This document shows, piece after piece, positions 8,695-16,794 of a stretch of 64,000 nt of DNA (positions within the stretch are counted from its first letter, which is position 1; every line of letters starts with the position of its first letter). Origin of the DNA: Methylobacterium sp. 10 (GTDB taxonomy: Bacteria > Pseudomonadota > Alphaproteobacteria > Rhizobiales > Beijerinckiaceae); assembly GCF_000519085.1 (NCBI RefSeq), contig NZ_KI912577.1, forward strand, positions 4,830,035 through 4,894,034. The letters run 5' to 3'. A program made the translations under genes and the position numbers. The notes beneath the pieces are model-generated. The model saw only the letters and a program-made list of their open reading frames with translations. It did not search any database and was not told where the DNA came from.

Positions 8695-10062
8695 TCAGGC
8701 GCCGGACGGCGTCGCGAAGGTCCGCCGGGCGAGGCCCGGATAGGCCAGGGCCTGGCTGGCGCCGCGCGCGGCCAGCAGCGTCAGGAAGGCGAGCCAGAGG
8801 CCCATGTTGCCGAAGCCGCCCGCATGGGCGAGGCCGATGGCGAGGGCATAGATGCCGGTTGCCGCGATCATCAGGTTGCGCATCGCCCGCGTCCAGGTCG
8901 AGCCGATATAGATCCCGTCATAGGCGAAGGGTACCGAGGCCACGAGGGGCGCGAGGGCGGCGGGGACGAGATAGGCGCGCGCCGTCTCGCGCACCTCCGG
9001 GCTCGTGGTCACGGTATCGATGAAGGCCGCGCCGAACACGAGGAACAGCGTCGCCACCGCCAGACCGAAGGCGACGCACCAGACCAGGCTCAGCCGGGCC
9101 GCTCGGCGGAACCCGTCCTCGTCCCGGGCGCCCACCGCCTGCCCGCACAGGGTTTCGGCCGCCGTGGCGAACCCGTCGAGGAAGAAGCCGCCGATGAGGA
9201 AGAGATTCCACAGCACCGCATTGGCCGCCAGGACCACGTCGCCCGACCGCGCCCCGAGGGCCGAGAACAGGGCGATGGCGCCGACGAGAAGCAGGGTCCG
9301 GATCATCACGTCGGCGTTGACGCTGACCATGCGCGCCAGCGCCATCGGATCGCGAATGACGCGGAGCGGCACCGAGAACGGCCGCGAACCGAGCCTCGCC
9401 AGGAGAACGAGCCCGAGGACGGTCCCGGCGGCCTCGGCCAGGAGGGTAGCGATGCCGGCGCCCGCGACGCTGAGATCCGCCCAGAGCACGAGGACGAGGG
9501 TGAGCGCGATGTTGACGAGGTTGATCGCCACCTGCAGCAGGAGGCCGAGATCGGTCCGCCCGCGCCCGAGCACCGAACCGAGGATGGCGTAGTTTGCCAA
9601 TGTGAAGGGCGCCGCGAAGATGCGGATGTGGAAATAGGTGGCGAGCCCCGCGATCACCGCCGGGCTGGCGCCGCTGAGGGCGAAGGCCCCGGCGGCGATC
9701 GGCACCTGGGCCGCCGTGATGAGAAGGCCGACGACGAGGCCCGCCGCCAGGGAGCGCGCGAGGATCCGGTCGATCTCCGCGGCATCTCGCGCGCCCACCG
9801 CCTGGGCGGTGAGACCCGCCGTCGCCATGCGCAGCGAACCGAAGGACCAGAAGACCGCATCGAAGATCACCGCCCCCAGCGCCATGGCGCCGAGGAGCGC
9901 GGGATCGCCGAGGCGCCCGATCACCGCCGCCCCGACGAAGCCGAGGAGCGGGGTGGTGACGTTGGCCAGCGTCATCGGCAGAGCCAGGGCCAGGATGCGG
10001 CGGCTTGTGGCCGGAACCGGCGTCACCCCGACAGAGGAATCGGCGGTGGCGGTCAGTGACAT
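8695..10062 (-). CDS. MATE family efflux transporter (DinF-like)
   Basis: 455 residues and about 12 hydrophobic helices in two similar halves, each with MATE/DinF-like features: N-terminal ALPMTLANVTTPLLGFVGAAVIGRLGDP, then LTAQAVGARD in the first half and its counterpart LCGQAVGARDEDG in the second. It would extrude cationic drugs or metabolites using the H+ or Na+ gradient. The ATG at 10062 is preferred over an upstream GTG at 10068. The gene overlaps the 3' end of the DUF971 gene by 10 bp, implying translational coupling. The substrate is unknown. Confidence 0.92.
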   Translation of the reverse strand: MSLTATADSSVGVTPVPATSRRILALALPMTLANVTTPLLGFVGAAVIGRLGDPALLGAMALGAVIFDAVFWSFGSLRMATAGLTAQAVGARDAAEIDRILARSLAAGLVVGLLITAAQVPIAAGAFALSGASPAVIAGLATYFHIRIFAAPFTLANYAILGSVLGRGRTDLGLLLQVAINLVNIALTLVLVLWADLSVAGAGIATLLAEAAGTVLGLVLLARLGSRPFSVPLRVIRDPMALARMVSVNADVMIRTLLLVGAIALFSALGARSGDVVLAANAVLWNLFLIGGFFLDGFATAAETLCGQAVGARDEDGFRRAARLSLVWCVAFGLAVATLFLVFGAAFIDTVTTSPEVRETARAYLVPAALAPLVASVPFAYDGIYIGSTWTRAMRNLMIAATGIYALAIGLAHAGGFGNMGLWLAFLTLLAARGASQALAYPGLARRTFATPSGA

Positions 10063-10541
10063 CCGCACCCGCTGCCGCAGCTTCCCTCGCCTTTGGGCGG
10101 CTCGCCCTTGGCCGGGCTGGCGGCCGGCCGCCGGGCTGCGTCGCGCGCGAGACCGCGCTCGTCGAGTTCGGACAGGTATGTCGCCCAGCGGTTCCGGTAT
10201 TCCCGGCCGAGGTCGTAGAGATAGCCCCAGCCGAACAGCCCGGTATCGTGCATGTCGTCGAAGGTCAGCTTCACCGCGTAGTTGCCCACCGGCTCCACCG
10301 AGAGAATCGCCACGTCGCGCTTGCCGCCGATGACCTTGCGCTCGGATGGCGAGTGACCCTGCACTTCCGCCGAGGGGCTGGACACGCGCAGGTACTCGGC
10401 GGGCAGGGCGAATTTGCCGCCATCCTCGAAGGAGACGTTGAGCGTTCGCTTGTCGCCGGACAGGCGGATCTCGGTGGGCCAGCGCTCCGGCGGGGCGACC
10501 TGCCGGCCGGTGGAGTGGGGATCGGCGTGATGCTGGCTCAT
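10053..10541 (-). CDS. DUF971 protein with Cys-rich C-terminal tail
   Basis: 162 residues. The central DUF971 (gamma-butyrobetaine-hydroxylase-like N-terminal) domain shows WPTEIRLSGDKRTLNVSFEDG, LPAEYLRVSSPSAEVQGH and HDTGLFGWGYLYDLG. In plants and many bacteria this domain is fused to or encoded beside the Fe-S carrier ApbC/HCF101/Mrp, suggesting a role in Fe-S cluster handling; that is an association, not proof. The protein ends in GSCGSGCGCH, a compact 3-Cys/1-His metal-binding-like tail. It lies upstream of and overlaps the MATE gene, and is divergent from moaA, itself an Fe-S enzyme. Confidence 0.8.
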   Translation of the reverse strand: MSQHHADPHSTGRQVAPPERWPTEIRLSGDKRTLNVSFEDGGKFALPAEYLRVSSPSAEVQGHSPSERKVIGGKRDVAILSVEPVGNYAVKLTFDDMHDTGLFGWGYLYDLGREYRNRWATYLSELDERGLARDAARRPAASPAKGEPPKGEGSCGSGCGCH

Positions 10542-10715
10542 GTGGGAAATCTCATGCCCGAAACCGGATTGGATGCAATATATGTGTAGTGCGCGGGGGG
10601 CATGCGTCCCACCCTGCTTGCCCTATCCGCCGTCGCGCCTCATATGCCGGACATGCTAGGTTCATCGCGCGACCACGCTCCGGAAGTCCCCCCAGGCCCG
10701 AGTCCCGAGTCCACC

Positions 10716-11750
10716 ATGGGTGTTGCCTTAGCCGAACGCGTCGCATCGAGGGCGCCGGCGCCTTTGATAGACCCCTTCCAACGCGCGATCACCTACCTTC
10801 GCATCTCGGTGACGGATCGCTGCGACCTGCGTTGCGTCTACTGCATGTCGGACGACATGAAATTCCTGCCCAAGCGCGACCTGCTCACCCTCGAGGAGCT
10901 GGACCGGCTCTGCGGCGTGTTCATCGACCGGGGCGTGCGCAAGCTCAGGATCACGGGCGGCGAGCCGCTCCTGCGCCGTGACATCATGCATCTCTTCCGG
11001 CGGCTGTCCCGCCATCTCGGCACCGGCGCTCTCGAAGAGCTGACGATGACGACGAATGGGACACAGCTCGGACGGTTCGCTCCGGAACTCGCCGAACTCG
11101 GCGTCAGGCGCGTGAACGTGTCCCTCGATACCCTGGACCCCGACAAGTTCCGCGCCGTCACGAGGCGCGGCGACCTGAAGGTGGTGCTCGACGGGATCGA
11201 GGCGGCGCGCAAGGCCGGGATCAAGGTCAAGATCAACGCCGTGGCGCTGAAGGGCGTCAACGAGGACGAGATCGCCGACATGATCGCCTGGGCCCATGGC
11301 GACGGCATGGACATGACCCTCATCGAGGTCATGCCGCTCGGCGAGGTCGAGGGCGACCGCACCGACCAGTTCCTCCCCCTCTCCGTCGCCCGCGCCCGTC
11401 TCGAACAGCGCTACACCATGGTGCCCCTGCCCGACCGGACCGGCGGACCGGCGCGCTACGTCCGCATCGCCGAGACCGGCGGACGGCTCGGCTTCATCAC
11501 GCCGCTGACCCATAATTTCTGCGAGAGCTGCAATCGCGTCCGCCTCACCTGTACCGGCAAGCTCTACATGTGCCTCGGCCAGGAGGATGCCGCCGATCTG
11601 CGCCATGCTCTGCGCGCCTCTCCGGACGACGCCCTCGTCACGCAGGCCGTCACCGACGCCATCGCGCGCAAGCCCAAGGGCCACGACTTCGTCATCGAGC
11701 GCGCCCGCCCGGCCGCCGTGCCGCGGCACATGAGCGTCACCGGCGGCTGA
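10716..11750 (+). CDS. moaA: GTP 3',8-cyclase MoaA
   Basis: Radical-SAM enzyme converting GTP to 3',8-cH2GTP, the first step of molybdenum cofactor synthesis. With the ATG at 10716 it has 344 residues, close to the family norm. The SAM cluster ligands are C36-x3-C40-x2-C43, followed by the TGGEPLLR motif. The C-terminal substrate-binding cluster is C269-x2-C272-x13-C286 in FCESCNRVRL...MC. The protein ends in the catalytic Gly-Gly tail (MSVTGG). It is not adjacent to other moa genes here. The in-frame sequence upstream of 10716 is poorly protein-like and was excluded. Confidence 0.96.
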   Translation: MGVALAERVASRAPAPLIDPFQRAITYLRISVTDRCDLRCVYCMSDDMKFLPKRDLLTLEELDRLCGVFIDRGVRKLRITGGEPLLRRDIMHLFRRLSRHLGTGALEELTMTTNGTQLGRFAPELAELGVRRVNVSLDTLDPDKFRAVTRRGDLKVVLDGIEAARKAGIKVKINAVALKGVNEDEIADMIAWAHGDGMDMTLIEVMPLGEVEGDRTDQFLPLSVARARLEQRYTMVPLPDRTGGPARYVRIAETGGRLGFITPLTHNFCESCNRVRLTCTGKLYMCLGQEDAADLRHALRASPDDALVTQAVTDAIARKPKGHDFVIERARPAAVPRHMSVTGG

Positions 11751-11823
11751 GCCCGCCCGCGCGTTTGACCCCTTGAACCATCGAATCTAGACCCGCCGCA
11801 CACATAGTGACGGATGGAGACGG

Positions 11824-12693
11824 ATGATGGCGAAGGTCGCGTTCCTGGGCCTCGGCGTGATGGGCGGCCCGATGGCGGGTCACCTCGCCAAAAAGGGTCA
11901 TTCCGTCACCGTCTACAATCGGACGACGGTCAAGGCGGAAGCCTGGGTTACGGCGAATGGCGGCACCTTCGCGGCGACGCCCCGCGAGGCGGCGGCCGGG
12001 CAGGAGATCGTCTTCGCCTGCGTCGGCAACGACGACGACCTGCGCGGGGTCACCCTCGGTGAGGACGGCGCCTTCGCCGGGATGGAGAAGGGCGCGATCT
12101 TCGTCGATCACACCACGGCCTCGGCGGAGGTTGCGCGGGAACTGGCCCAGGCCGCTTCCGAACTCGGCCTCGGCTTCATCGACGCCCCCGTTTCCGGCGG
12201 ACAGGCCGGCGCCGAGAACGCGGCGCTCACCGTGATGTGCGGCGGGGACGAGGCCACCTACGCGACGGTCGAGCCCGCGATCCTGAGCTTCGCCAAGGCC
12301 TCGCGCCTGATGGGACCGGCGGGCTCCGGCCAGCTCACCAAGATGGTCAACCAGATTTGCATCGCCGGTATCGTCCAGGGCCTGTCGGAGGCGATCCACT
12401 TCGCCAAGCGCGCCGAGCTCGACGTGGACGCGGTCCTCGACGTGATCTCGAAGGGTGCAGCCGGGTCCTGGCAGATGGAGAATCGCGGCCGGACCATGAA
12501 TGCCGAAAAATTCGATTTCGGTTTCGCCGTCGACTGGATGCGCAAGGATCTCGGCATCCTGCTTCTGGAAGCCCGGCGCAACGGGGCCAAGCTTCCGGTC
12601 ACCGCCCTCGTCGACCAGTTCTATGCCGACGTGCAGGCCATGGGCGGGAACCGCTGGGACACGTCGAGCCTCATCGCCCGCCTGGAGAAATAA
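11824..12693 (+). CDS. NAD(P)-dependent beta-hydroxyacid dehydrogenase (3-hydroxyisobutyrate dehydrogenase family)
   Basis: 289 residues. The N-terminal Rossmann fold has FLGLGVMGGPMAGHLAKKGH, followed by the substrate-binding signature FIDAPVSGGQAGAE and the catalytic Lys region GSGQLTKMVNQ (K after QLT). The C-terminal all-helical dimerisation domain includes KDLGILLLEARRNGAKLPVT. Members reduce or oxidise 3-hydroxyisobutyrate, tartronate semialdehyde or succinic semialdehyde; the specific substrate cannot be decided here. Two adjacent ATGs (11824 and 11827) follow a GGAG. The 3' end overlaps the convergent miaA gene by 23 bp. Confidence 0.9.
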   Translation: MMAKVAFLGLGVMGGPMAGHLAKKGHSVTVYNRTTVKAEAWVTANGGTFAATPREAAAGQEIVFACVGNDDDLRGVTLGEDGAFAGMEKGAIFVDHTTASAEVARELAQAASELGLGFIDAPVSGGQAGAENAALTVMCGGDEATYATVEPAILSFAKASRLMGPAGSGQLTKMVNQICIAGIVQGLSEAIHFAKRAELDVDAVLDVISKGAAGSWQMENRGRTMNAEKFDFGFAVDWMRKDLGILLLEARRNGAKLPVTALVDQFYADVQAMGGNRWDTSSLIARLEK

Positions 12694-13624
12694 GGCCGGT
12701 CGCCACGGCGAGGGCCGTGTCTGGATCCGTCCAGGTCCAGTCCTCGCCCATCTGGTGGCGGAACCAGGTGAACTGGCGCTTGGCGTAGCGCCGCGTATCG
12801 CCCTGGCCGCGCTGGATCGCCTCGGAGAGAGGGATCGCCCCGTCGAGATGGGCGATGAGACCCGGCACGCCGTGGGCGCGCATGATCGGCAGGAGCGGAT
12901 CGAGGCGGCGCTCCCTTAGCGCCGCGACCTCGTCGAGGGCGCCCTCCTCGATCATCGCCAGGAAACGCCGATCGATCCGGGCGCGCAGGGTCTCCCGCTC
13001 GGGGGCGAGGAACAGCTTGACTAGGCGTTTGCCCGCCAGTGGCCCGGCGACGCGCTCGCCGTGAAACGCCGAGATCGGCCGCCCGGTGGCGGCGAAGATT
13101 TCGAGCGCCCGCATGATCCGGGCGCGGTCGGTGGGTCGCAGCGTTTCCGCCCCGGCGGGGTCGACCTCCGCGAGGTCGGCATGGAGCCGTTCGGTGGCCC
13201 GGTCCTCGGCCCGTGAGCGAAGCGCGGTCCGGATCTCATCGGGGACCGGAGGCAGGTCCGACAACCCCTCCTCCAGGGCGCGAAAATACAGGCCGGTGCC
13301 ACCGACGAAGATCGGAAGCCGGCCCTCCAGGCTGTCGAGAAGGTTCGTGGCATCGCGGGCGAAATGGCCGGCGGAGTAGTTCACCGCTCCATCCACCTCG
13401 CCGTAGAGCCGGTGAGGTGCCTGCGCTTCCTCATCGACGCTCGGCCGCGCCGAAAGCCGCCGCAGGTCGGCATAGACCTGCATGGAATCGGTGTTGACCA
13501 CCACGCCGTCGTGACGGCGCGCGAGTTCCGTCGCGAGGCCGGACTTGCCCGAGGCGGTGGGCCCTGCGATGAGGATCGCCGCCGGGGGCGCCTGTCTGTG
13601 TGATCCGTCCGTGACCGGCGGCAA
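12671..13624 (-). CDS. miaA: tRNA dimethylallyltransferase MiaA
   Basis: Transfers dimethylallyl from DMAPP to N6 of A37 in tRNAs reading codons that begin with U. The P-loop GPTASGKS sits near the N-terminus, followed by NTDSMQVYADL, the FVGGTGLYFRAL substrate motif, RPTDRARIMRALE, and the RRYAKRQFTWFR motif that holds A37. No ATG is available. I chose the TTG at 13624, which puts the P-loop about 17 residues from the start as in the family and avoids overlap with serB. A TTG at 13669 would extend the protein to 332 residues and overlap serB by 28 bp. It is divergent from serB and convergent with the dehydrogenase. Confidence 0.95.
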   Translation of the reverse strand: MPPVTDGSHRQAPPAAILIAGPTASGKSGLATELARRHDGVVVNTDSMQVYADLRRLSARPSVDEEAQAPHRLYGEVDGAVNYSAGHFARDATNLLDSLEGRLPIFVGGTGLYFRALEEGLSDLPPVPDEIRTALRSRAEDRATERLHADLAEVDPAGAETLRPTDRARIMRALEIFAATGRPISAFHGERVAGPLAGKRLVKLFLAPERETLRARIDRRFLAMIEEGALDEVAALRERRLDPLLPIMRAHGVPGLIAHLDGAIPLSEAIQRGQGDTRRYAKRQFTWFRHQMGEDWTWTDPDTALAVATGLISPGGR

Positions 13625-13641
13625 GGCGTGGACACTCCCCG

Positions 13642-14538
13642 ATGACCCTCGTCGCGACCCTGATAGCAAACGAGAGCCGGCCCGCCATCACCGATGCGGT
13701 GCTGGCGGAAGCCCGCGCCGTGCTGCGGACGGAGCATCAGCCGCGCATCCTCCATGGCGAAGTGGCCGCCGAGATCCTGTTTCCCGGATCGGTCGAAGAA
13801 GTGCCCGCGATGGCGCGACGGCTACGGGCGGCTTTCGCCGCCGAACCTTTCGACGTCGCCGTACAGGTGACCGGCGCCCACCGCCGCAAGCGCCTGTTCC
13901 TGGCCGACATGGATTCCACCATGATCGAGCAGGAATGCATCGACGAACTCGCCGACACGATCGGCCTGAAGGACCGCGTCGCCGCCATCACCGAGCGGGC
14001 CATGCGCGGCGAGATCGCCTTCGAACCGGCCCTGCGCGAGCGTGTCGCCCTGCTGCGCGACCTGCCCGTCGGCGTGGTGGACGACCTCATCCGGGATCGC
14101 ATCACCTTCACGCCGGGGGGGCGCAGCCTCGTCCGGACGCTGAAGGCCAACGGCGCCCATACCTGCTTGGTGTCCGGCGGGTTCACCCTGTTCACGGGAC
14201 CGATCTCGGCGACGATCGGCTTCGACGAGGCGCACGCCACCACCCTCGGGGTGAAGGACGGCCATCTCACCGGCGAGGTGCTGGAGCCCATCGTCGGCAA
14301 GGAGACCAAGCGCGCGACGCTCGTCGCCCTGCGCTCGCGTTTCGGCCTCGACCGTGCGGATACGCTGGCTGTTGGCGATGGGGCGAACGACCTCGACATG
14401 CTCGGCGAGGCCGGCCTCGGCGTGGCGTTCCGGGCCAAGCCCAAGGTCGCCGCGGCGGCCGATGTTCGCATCGACCACGGCGACCTGACCGCGCTCCTCT
14501 ACCTGCAGGGGTATGGGGCGAGCGAGTTCGTCGCCTAG
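13642..14538 (+). CDS. serB: Phosphoserine phosphatase SerB
   Basis: Final step of serine synthesis, dephosphorylating L-phosphoserine. The 298-residue protein has an ACT-like N-terminal region and a HAD-fold catalytic domain. The nucleophile motif is DMDSTMIEQECIDELAD (first Asp nucleophile, second acid/base), motif II is CLVSGGFTLF, motif III includes GKETK, and motif IV is VGDGANDLDML for Mg2+. In a serine-cycle methylotroph serine metabolism is central, but this enzyme is housekeeping. The ATG at 13642 lies only 17 bp from the chosen miaA start, so both genes share one very short divergent promoter region or are transcribed from within each other. Confidence 0.96.
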   Translation: MTLVATLIANESRPAITDAVLAEARAVLRTEHQPRILHGEVAAEILFPGSVEEVPAMARRLRAAFAAEPFDVAVQVTGAHRRKRLFLADMDSTMIEQECIDELADTIGLKDRVAAITERAMRGEIAFEPALRERVALLRDLPVGVVDDLIRDRITFTPGGRSLVRTLKANGAHTCLVSGGFTLFTGPISATIGFDEAHATTLGVKDGHLTGEVLEPIVGKETKRATLVALRSRFGLDRADTLAVGDGANDLDMLGEAGLGVAFRAKPKVAAAADVRIDHGDLTALLYLQGYGASEFVA

Positions 14539-14548
14539 CACCGGCCGG

Positions 14549-15046
14549 TCAGCGGACGATCCGGGCCGGGGTGATGACGGCGCCGAGGATGATCAGGGTC
14601 TGAAAGCCGATCGTCCCGAACATCCATTTGATGATCTCGGTCTTCGTCGCTTCGATCTTGGCTTCCAGCCGTGACTCGGCTTCTCGTAAATTGGATTGGG
14701 TCGACAACTTGAGAGCTTCGATATCTGCGCGGGTCGACAGCCGAAGCGCCTCGATATCCGTCTGGGTCGACAAGCTAAGTGCCTTGATATCCGCCTGGGT
14801 CGACAGCATAAGCGCCTTGATATCAGCTTGTGTCGACAGGCGAAGAGATTCGACATCGGATCGCATCGACAGGCCAAGCGCCTCGATATCGACCTTCACC
14901 GATCCGATATCGGACTTCGTGGCGATGTCGCCTTGAAACAGTTCGGTGAACGCGTCCGCGAGGCCTTCGGCTTGTTCGGACGACAGCTTCGCCTTCTCGC
15001 GGAGCGAGCGGGCAAATTTCAACGTGTCGAAAGCAACGGCACTCAT
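14549..15046 (-). CDS. DUF1640/CCDC90-like coiled-coil protein with 11-residue repeats and C-terminal membrane anchor
   Basis: 165 residues from the ATG at 15046 (MSAVAFDTLKFARSL); an upstream in-frame ATG at 15085 is less likely. The layout resembles mitochondrial MCUR1/CCDC90-like proteins: a short conserved head (KFARSLREKAKLSSEQAEGLADAF-like), a long coiled coil, and a C-terminal hydrophobic anchor (WMFGTIGFQTLIILGAVI). The coiled coil is a run of near-identical 11-residue units of the type ALxLSTQADIK, encoded by exact 33-bp steps (see the repeat entry). An 11-residue period fits a hendecad, right-handed coiled coil. Function unknown. It converges with serB, with a 10-bp gap. Confidence 0.78.
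   Translation of the reverse strand: MSAVAFDTLKFARSLREKAKLSSEQAEGLADAFTELFQGDIATKSDIGSVKVDIEALGLSMRSDVESLRLSTQADIKALMLSTQADIKALSLSTQTDIEALRLSTRADIEALKLSTQSNLREAESRLEAKIEATKTEIIKWMFGTIGFQTLIILGAVITPARIVR
14700..14897 (-). repeat. 33-bp tandem repeats inside the coiled-coil gene (six units)
   Basis: The word GTCGAC recurs with exact 33-bp spacing at 14700, 14733, 14766, 14799 and 14832, with ATCGAC at 14865. The sequence between copies is strongly conserved. Each unit encodes 11 residues of the coiled coil, so copy-number change would keep the frame. Confidence 0.9.
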
Positions 15047-15134
15047 CGGTTCTTCGGTCTCTCGTCGAGGAACCAGAATAGGCATCGGCCGGCGGGTCGT
15101 ACAAGCCGGCCGGCCATGCGACGCGATACAGATC

Positions 15135-15161
15135 GGCCCGTCCCATCAGGCGGGACGGGCC
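15135..15161 (-). terminator. Hairpin downstream of degP
   Basis: A perfect 10-bp stem, GGCCCGTCCC / GGGACGGGCC, with a 7-nt loop lies 25 bp after the degP stop and before the coiled-coil gene on the same strand. There is no T-tract on either strand, so it may be a transcript-end stabiliser or a weak terminator. Confidence 0.5.
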
Positions 15162-15185
15162 AATGTGCCATCCATAGGACGTGGC

Positions 15186-16712
15186 CTAGTCGAGACCGAT
15201 CGCCACGAAGCGCACGTCGCCCGATGCGGCGGCCACGAGCAGGAGAACGGATTTGCGGTTCTCCTTCTTCAACTGATCCACTCGCTTCGTCACGTCGGCG
15301 GGGGAAGAGACGGATTCCTGGCCGACCTCGACGATCACCTCACCCGGCTTAATCTGCTTGTCGGCGGCGGTGGAATTCGGGTCGACGCGCGTGACGACCA
15401 CGCCCTTCACGCTGTCCTTGATGCTGAAGCGGCGGCGCAGCTCGTCGGTGATCCCCGACAGGTTGAGACCGAGGGCCTGACGGATGGCGGGTTCCGCCGC
15501 CTCCGGCTGCTTGGCGTTGGCGAGCTGTGGCTTCTCGGGGTCGTCGAGACGGCCGAGGGTGACGGATTTCGTCGTCTCGGCGCCCTTCCGGACCACGATG
15601 ACCTCGACCACCTTGCCCACCGGCGTGGAGGCGACGATGCGCGGCAGGTCGCTGGAGGACTTCACCACCGTCCCGTTGAATTTGGTGATGACGTCGCCGA
15701 CCTCGAGACCCGACGTCTTTGCGGGGCCCTTCTCGTCGACGCCCGCGATGAGCGCACCCTTGGCGCCGCCCTTGAGGCCGAGGGCATCGGCGGTGGCATC
15801 GTCGACGTTCTGAATGCGCACGCCGAGCCAGCCGCGGCGGACCTCGCCGAACTCGCGGAGCTGATCGATGACCTGCGACGCAGTGGCGGAGGGAACGGCG
15901 AAGCCGATGCCCACCGAGCCGCCCGTCGGCGACAGGATCGCCGTGTTGATGCCGATGACCTCGCCGTCCATGTTGAACAGCGGCCCGCCAGAATTGCCCT
16001 TGTTGATGGCCGCGTCGGTCTGGATGTAATTGTCGTAGGGGCCAGATTCGATGTTGCGTCCGCGCGCGGACACGATGCCGGCCGAGACGGAGCCGCCGAG
16101 GCCGAACGGGTTGCCGATGGCGATGACCCAGTCGCCGGGGCGCATCTTCTCGGAATCGCCGAACGGCACGGCCTTCAGTGGCTTGTCGGCCTCGGGTTTC
16201 ACCCTCAGGACGGCGAGATCGATCTTGGGATCCTTGCCGATGATCTCGGCCTTCAGCTTGGTCCCGTTGTGCAGAATCACCTGGATGTCGTTGGCGTCGC
16301 CGATGACATGGTTGTTGGTCACCACGATGCCCGAGGCGTCGATGATGAACCCCGAGCCGAGGGAGTTCGACTTGCGCGACTGAGGGCGCTGGGACTCCCC
16401 GTCGCCGCGCTGACCCCGCTTGTTGAAGAACTCCTCGAAGAGATCCTCGAACGGCGTGCCCTCAGGCAGCTTGGGCATCGTCCGGCCGGGCGCCTTGGCT
16501 TCCACCGTGGTGGAGGCCGAGATGTTCACCACCGCGTCGGTGACCTTGTCCGCGAGGTCGGCGAGCGATTCGGGGCCTTTCGCCAGAGCTGGGCCGGCGA
16601 GGCCGGTGACGGCCACCGCGGTGGCGAGCGACAGGGCGGCGAAGGCCGAGCGCGCGGAGTGGCGGAATGCCCGGGGACGTCGCGCCGTCGTGGCGCCCGC
16701 AGCGGAAATCAT
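15186..16712 (-). CDS. degP: Periplasmic serine protease/chaperone of the Do (DegP/HtrA) family
   Basis: 508 residues from the ATG at 16712. A longer reading from 16739 exists, but that ATG lies 2 nt from a strong hairpin and has no ribosome site, whereas 16712 has AGAGG seven bases upstream. It carries a long signal peptide ending ...GPALA, the catalytic triad H (about residue 132, TNNHVI), D (about 166, DLAVLR) and S (about 240, GNSGGPL), and two C-terminal PDZ domains (RRGWLGVRIQ and the GVVVTRVDP region). It degrades or refolds damaged envelope proteins. It follows hflK-hflC on the same strand, forming an envelope and membrane quality-control cluster. Confidence 0.95.
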   Translation of the reverse strand: MISAAGATTARRPRAFRHSARSAFAALSLATAVAVTGLAGPALAKGPESLADLADKVTDAVVNISASTTVEAKAPGRTMPKLPEGTPFEDLFEEFFNKRGQRGDGESQRPQSRKSNSLGSGFIIDASGIVVTNNHVIGDANDIQVILHNGTKLKAEIIGKDPKIDLAVLRVKPEADKPLKAVPFGDSEKMRPGDWVIAIGNPFGLGGSVSAGIVSARGRNIESGPYDNYIQTDAAINKGNSGGPLFNMDGEVIGINTAILSPTGGSVGIGFAVPSATASQVIDQLREFGEVRRGWLGVRIQNVDDATADALGLKGGAKGALIAGVDEKGPAKTSGLEVGDVITKFNGTVVKSSSDLPRIVASTPVGKVVEVIVVRKGAETTKSVTLGRLDDPEKPQLANAKQPEAAEPAIRQALGLNLSGITDELRRRFSIKDSVKGVVVTRVDPNSTAADKQIKPGEVIVEVGQESVSSPADVTKRVDQLKKENRKSVLLLVAAASGDVRFVAIGLD

Positions 16713-16741
16713 GGTCGACCTCTTGTTGGAACGAGGCATTA

Positions 16742-16765
16742 GATCGTCCGCCGGGGCGGACGATC
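16742..16765 (-). terminator. Hairpin between hflC and degP
   Basis: A perfect 10-bp stem, GATCGTCCGC / GCGGACGATC, with loop CGGG sits 30 bp past the hflC stop and just before the first degP ATG. It probably ends or attenuates hflKC transcription. No T-tract follows. Confidence 0.55.
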
Positions 16766-16794
16766 AAGGGCCGGTCGGCGATGAGGACCGGGCT

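Noticed and set aside
14700..14897. CRISPR-like regular spacing of repeats
   Set aside because: The 33-bp period continues through the whole unit with no unique spacers, and all units translate in frame as part of one coiled-coil protein.
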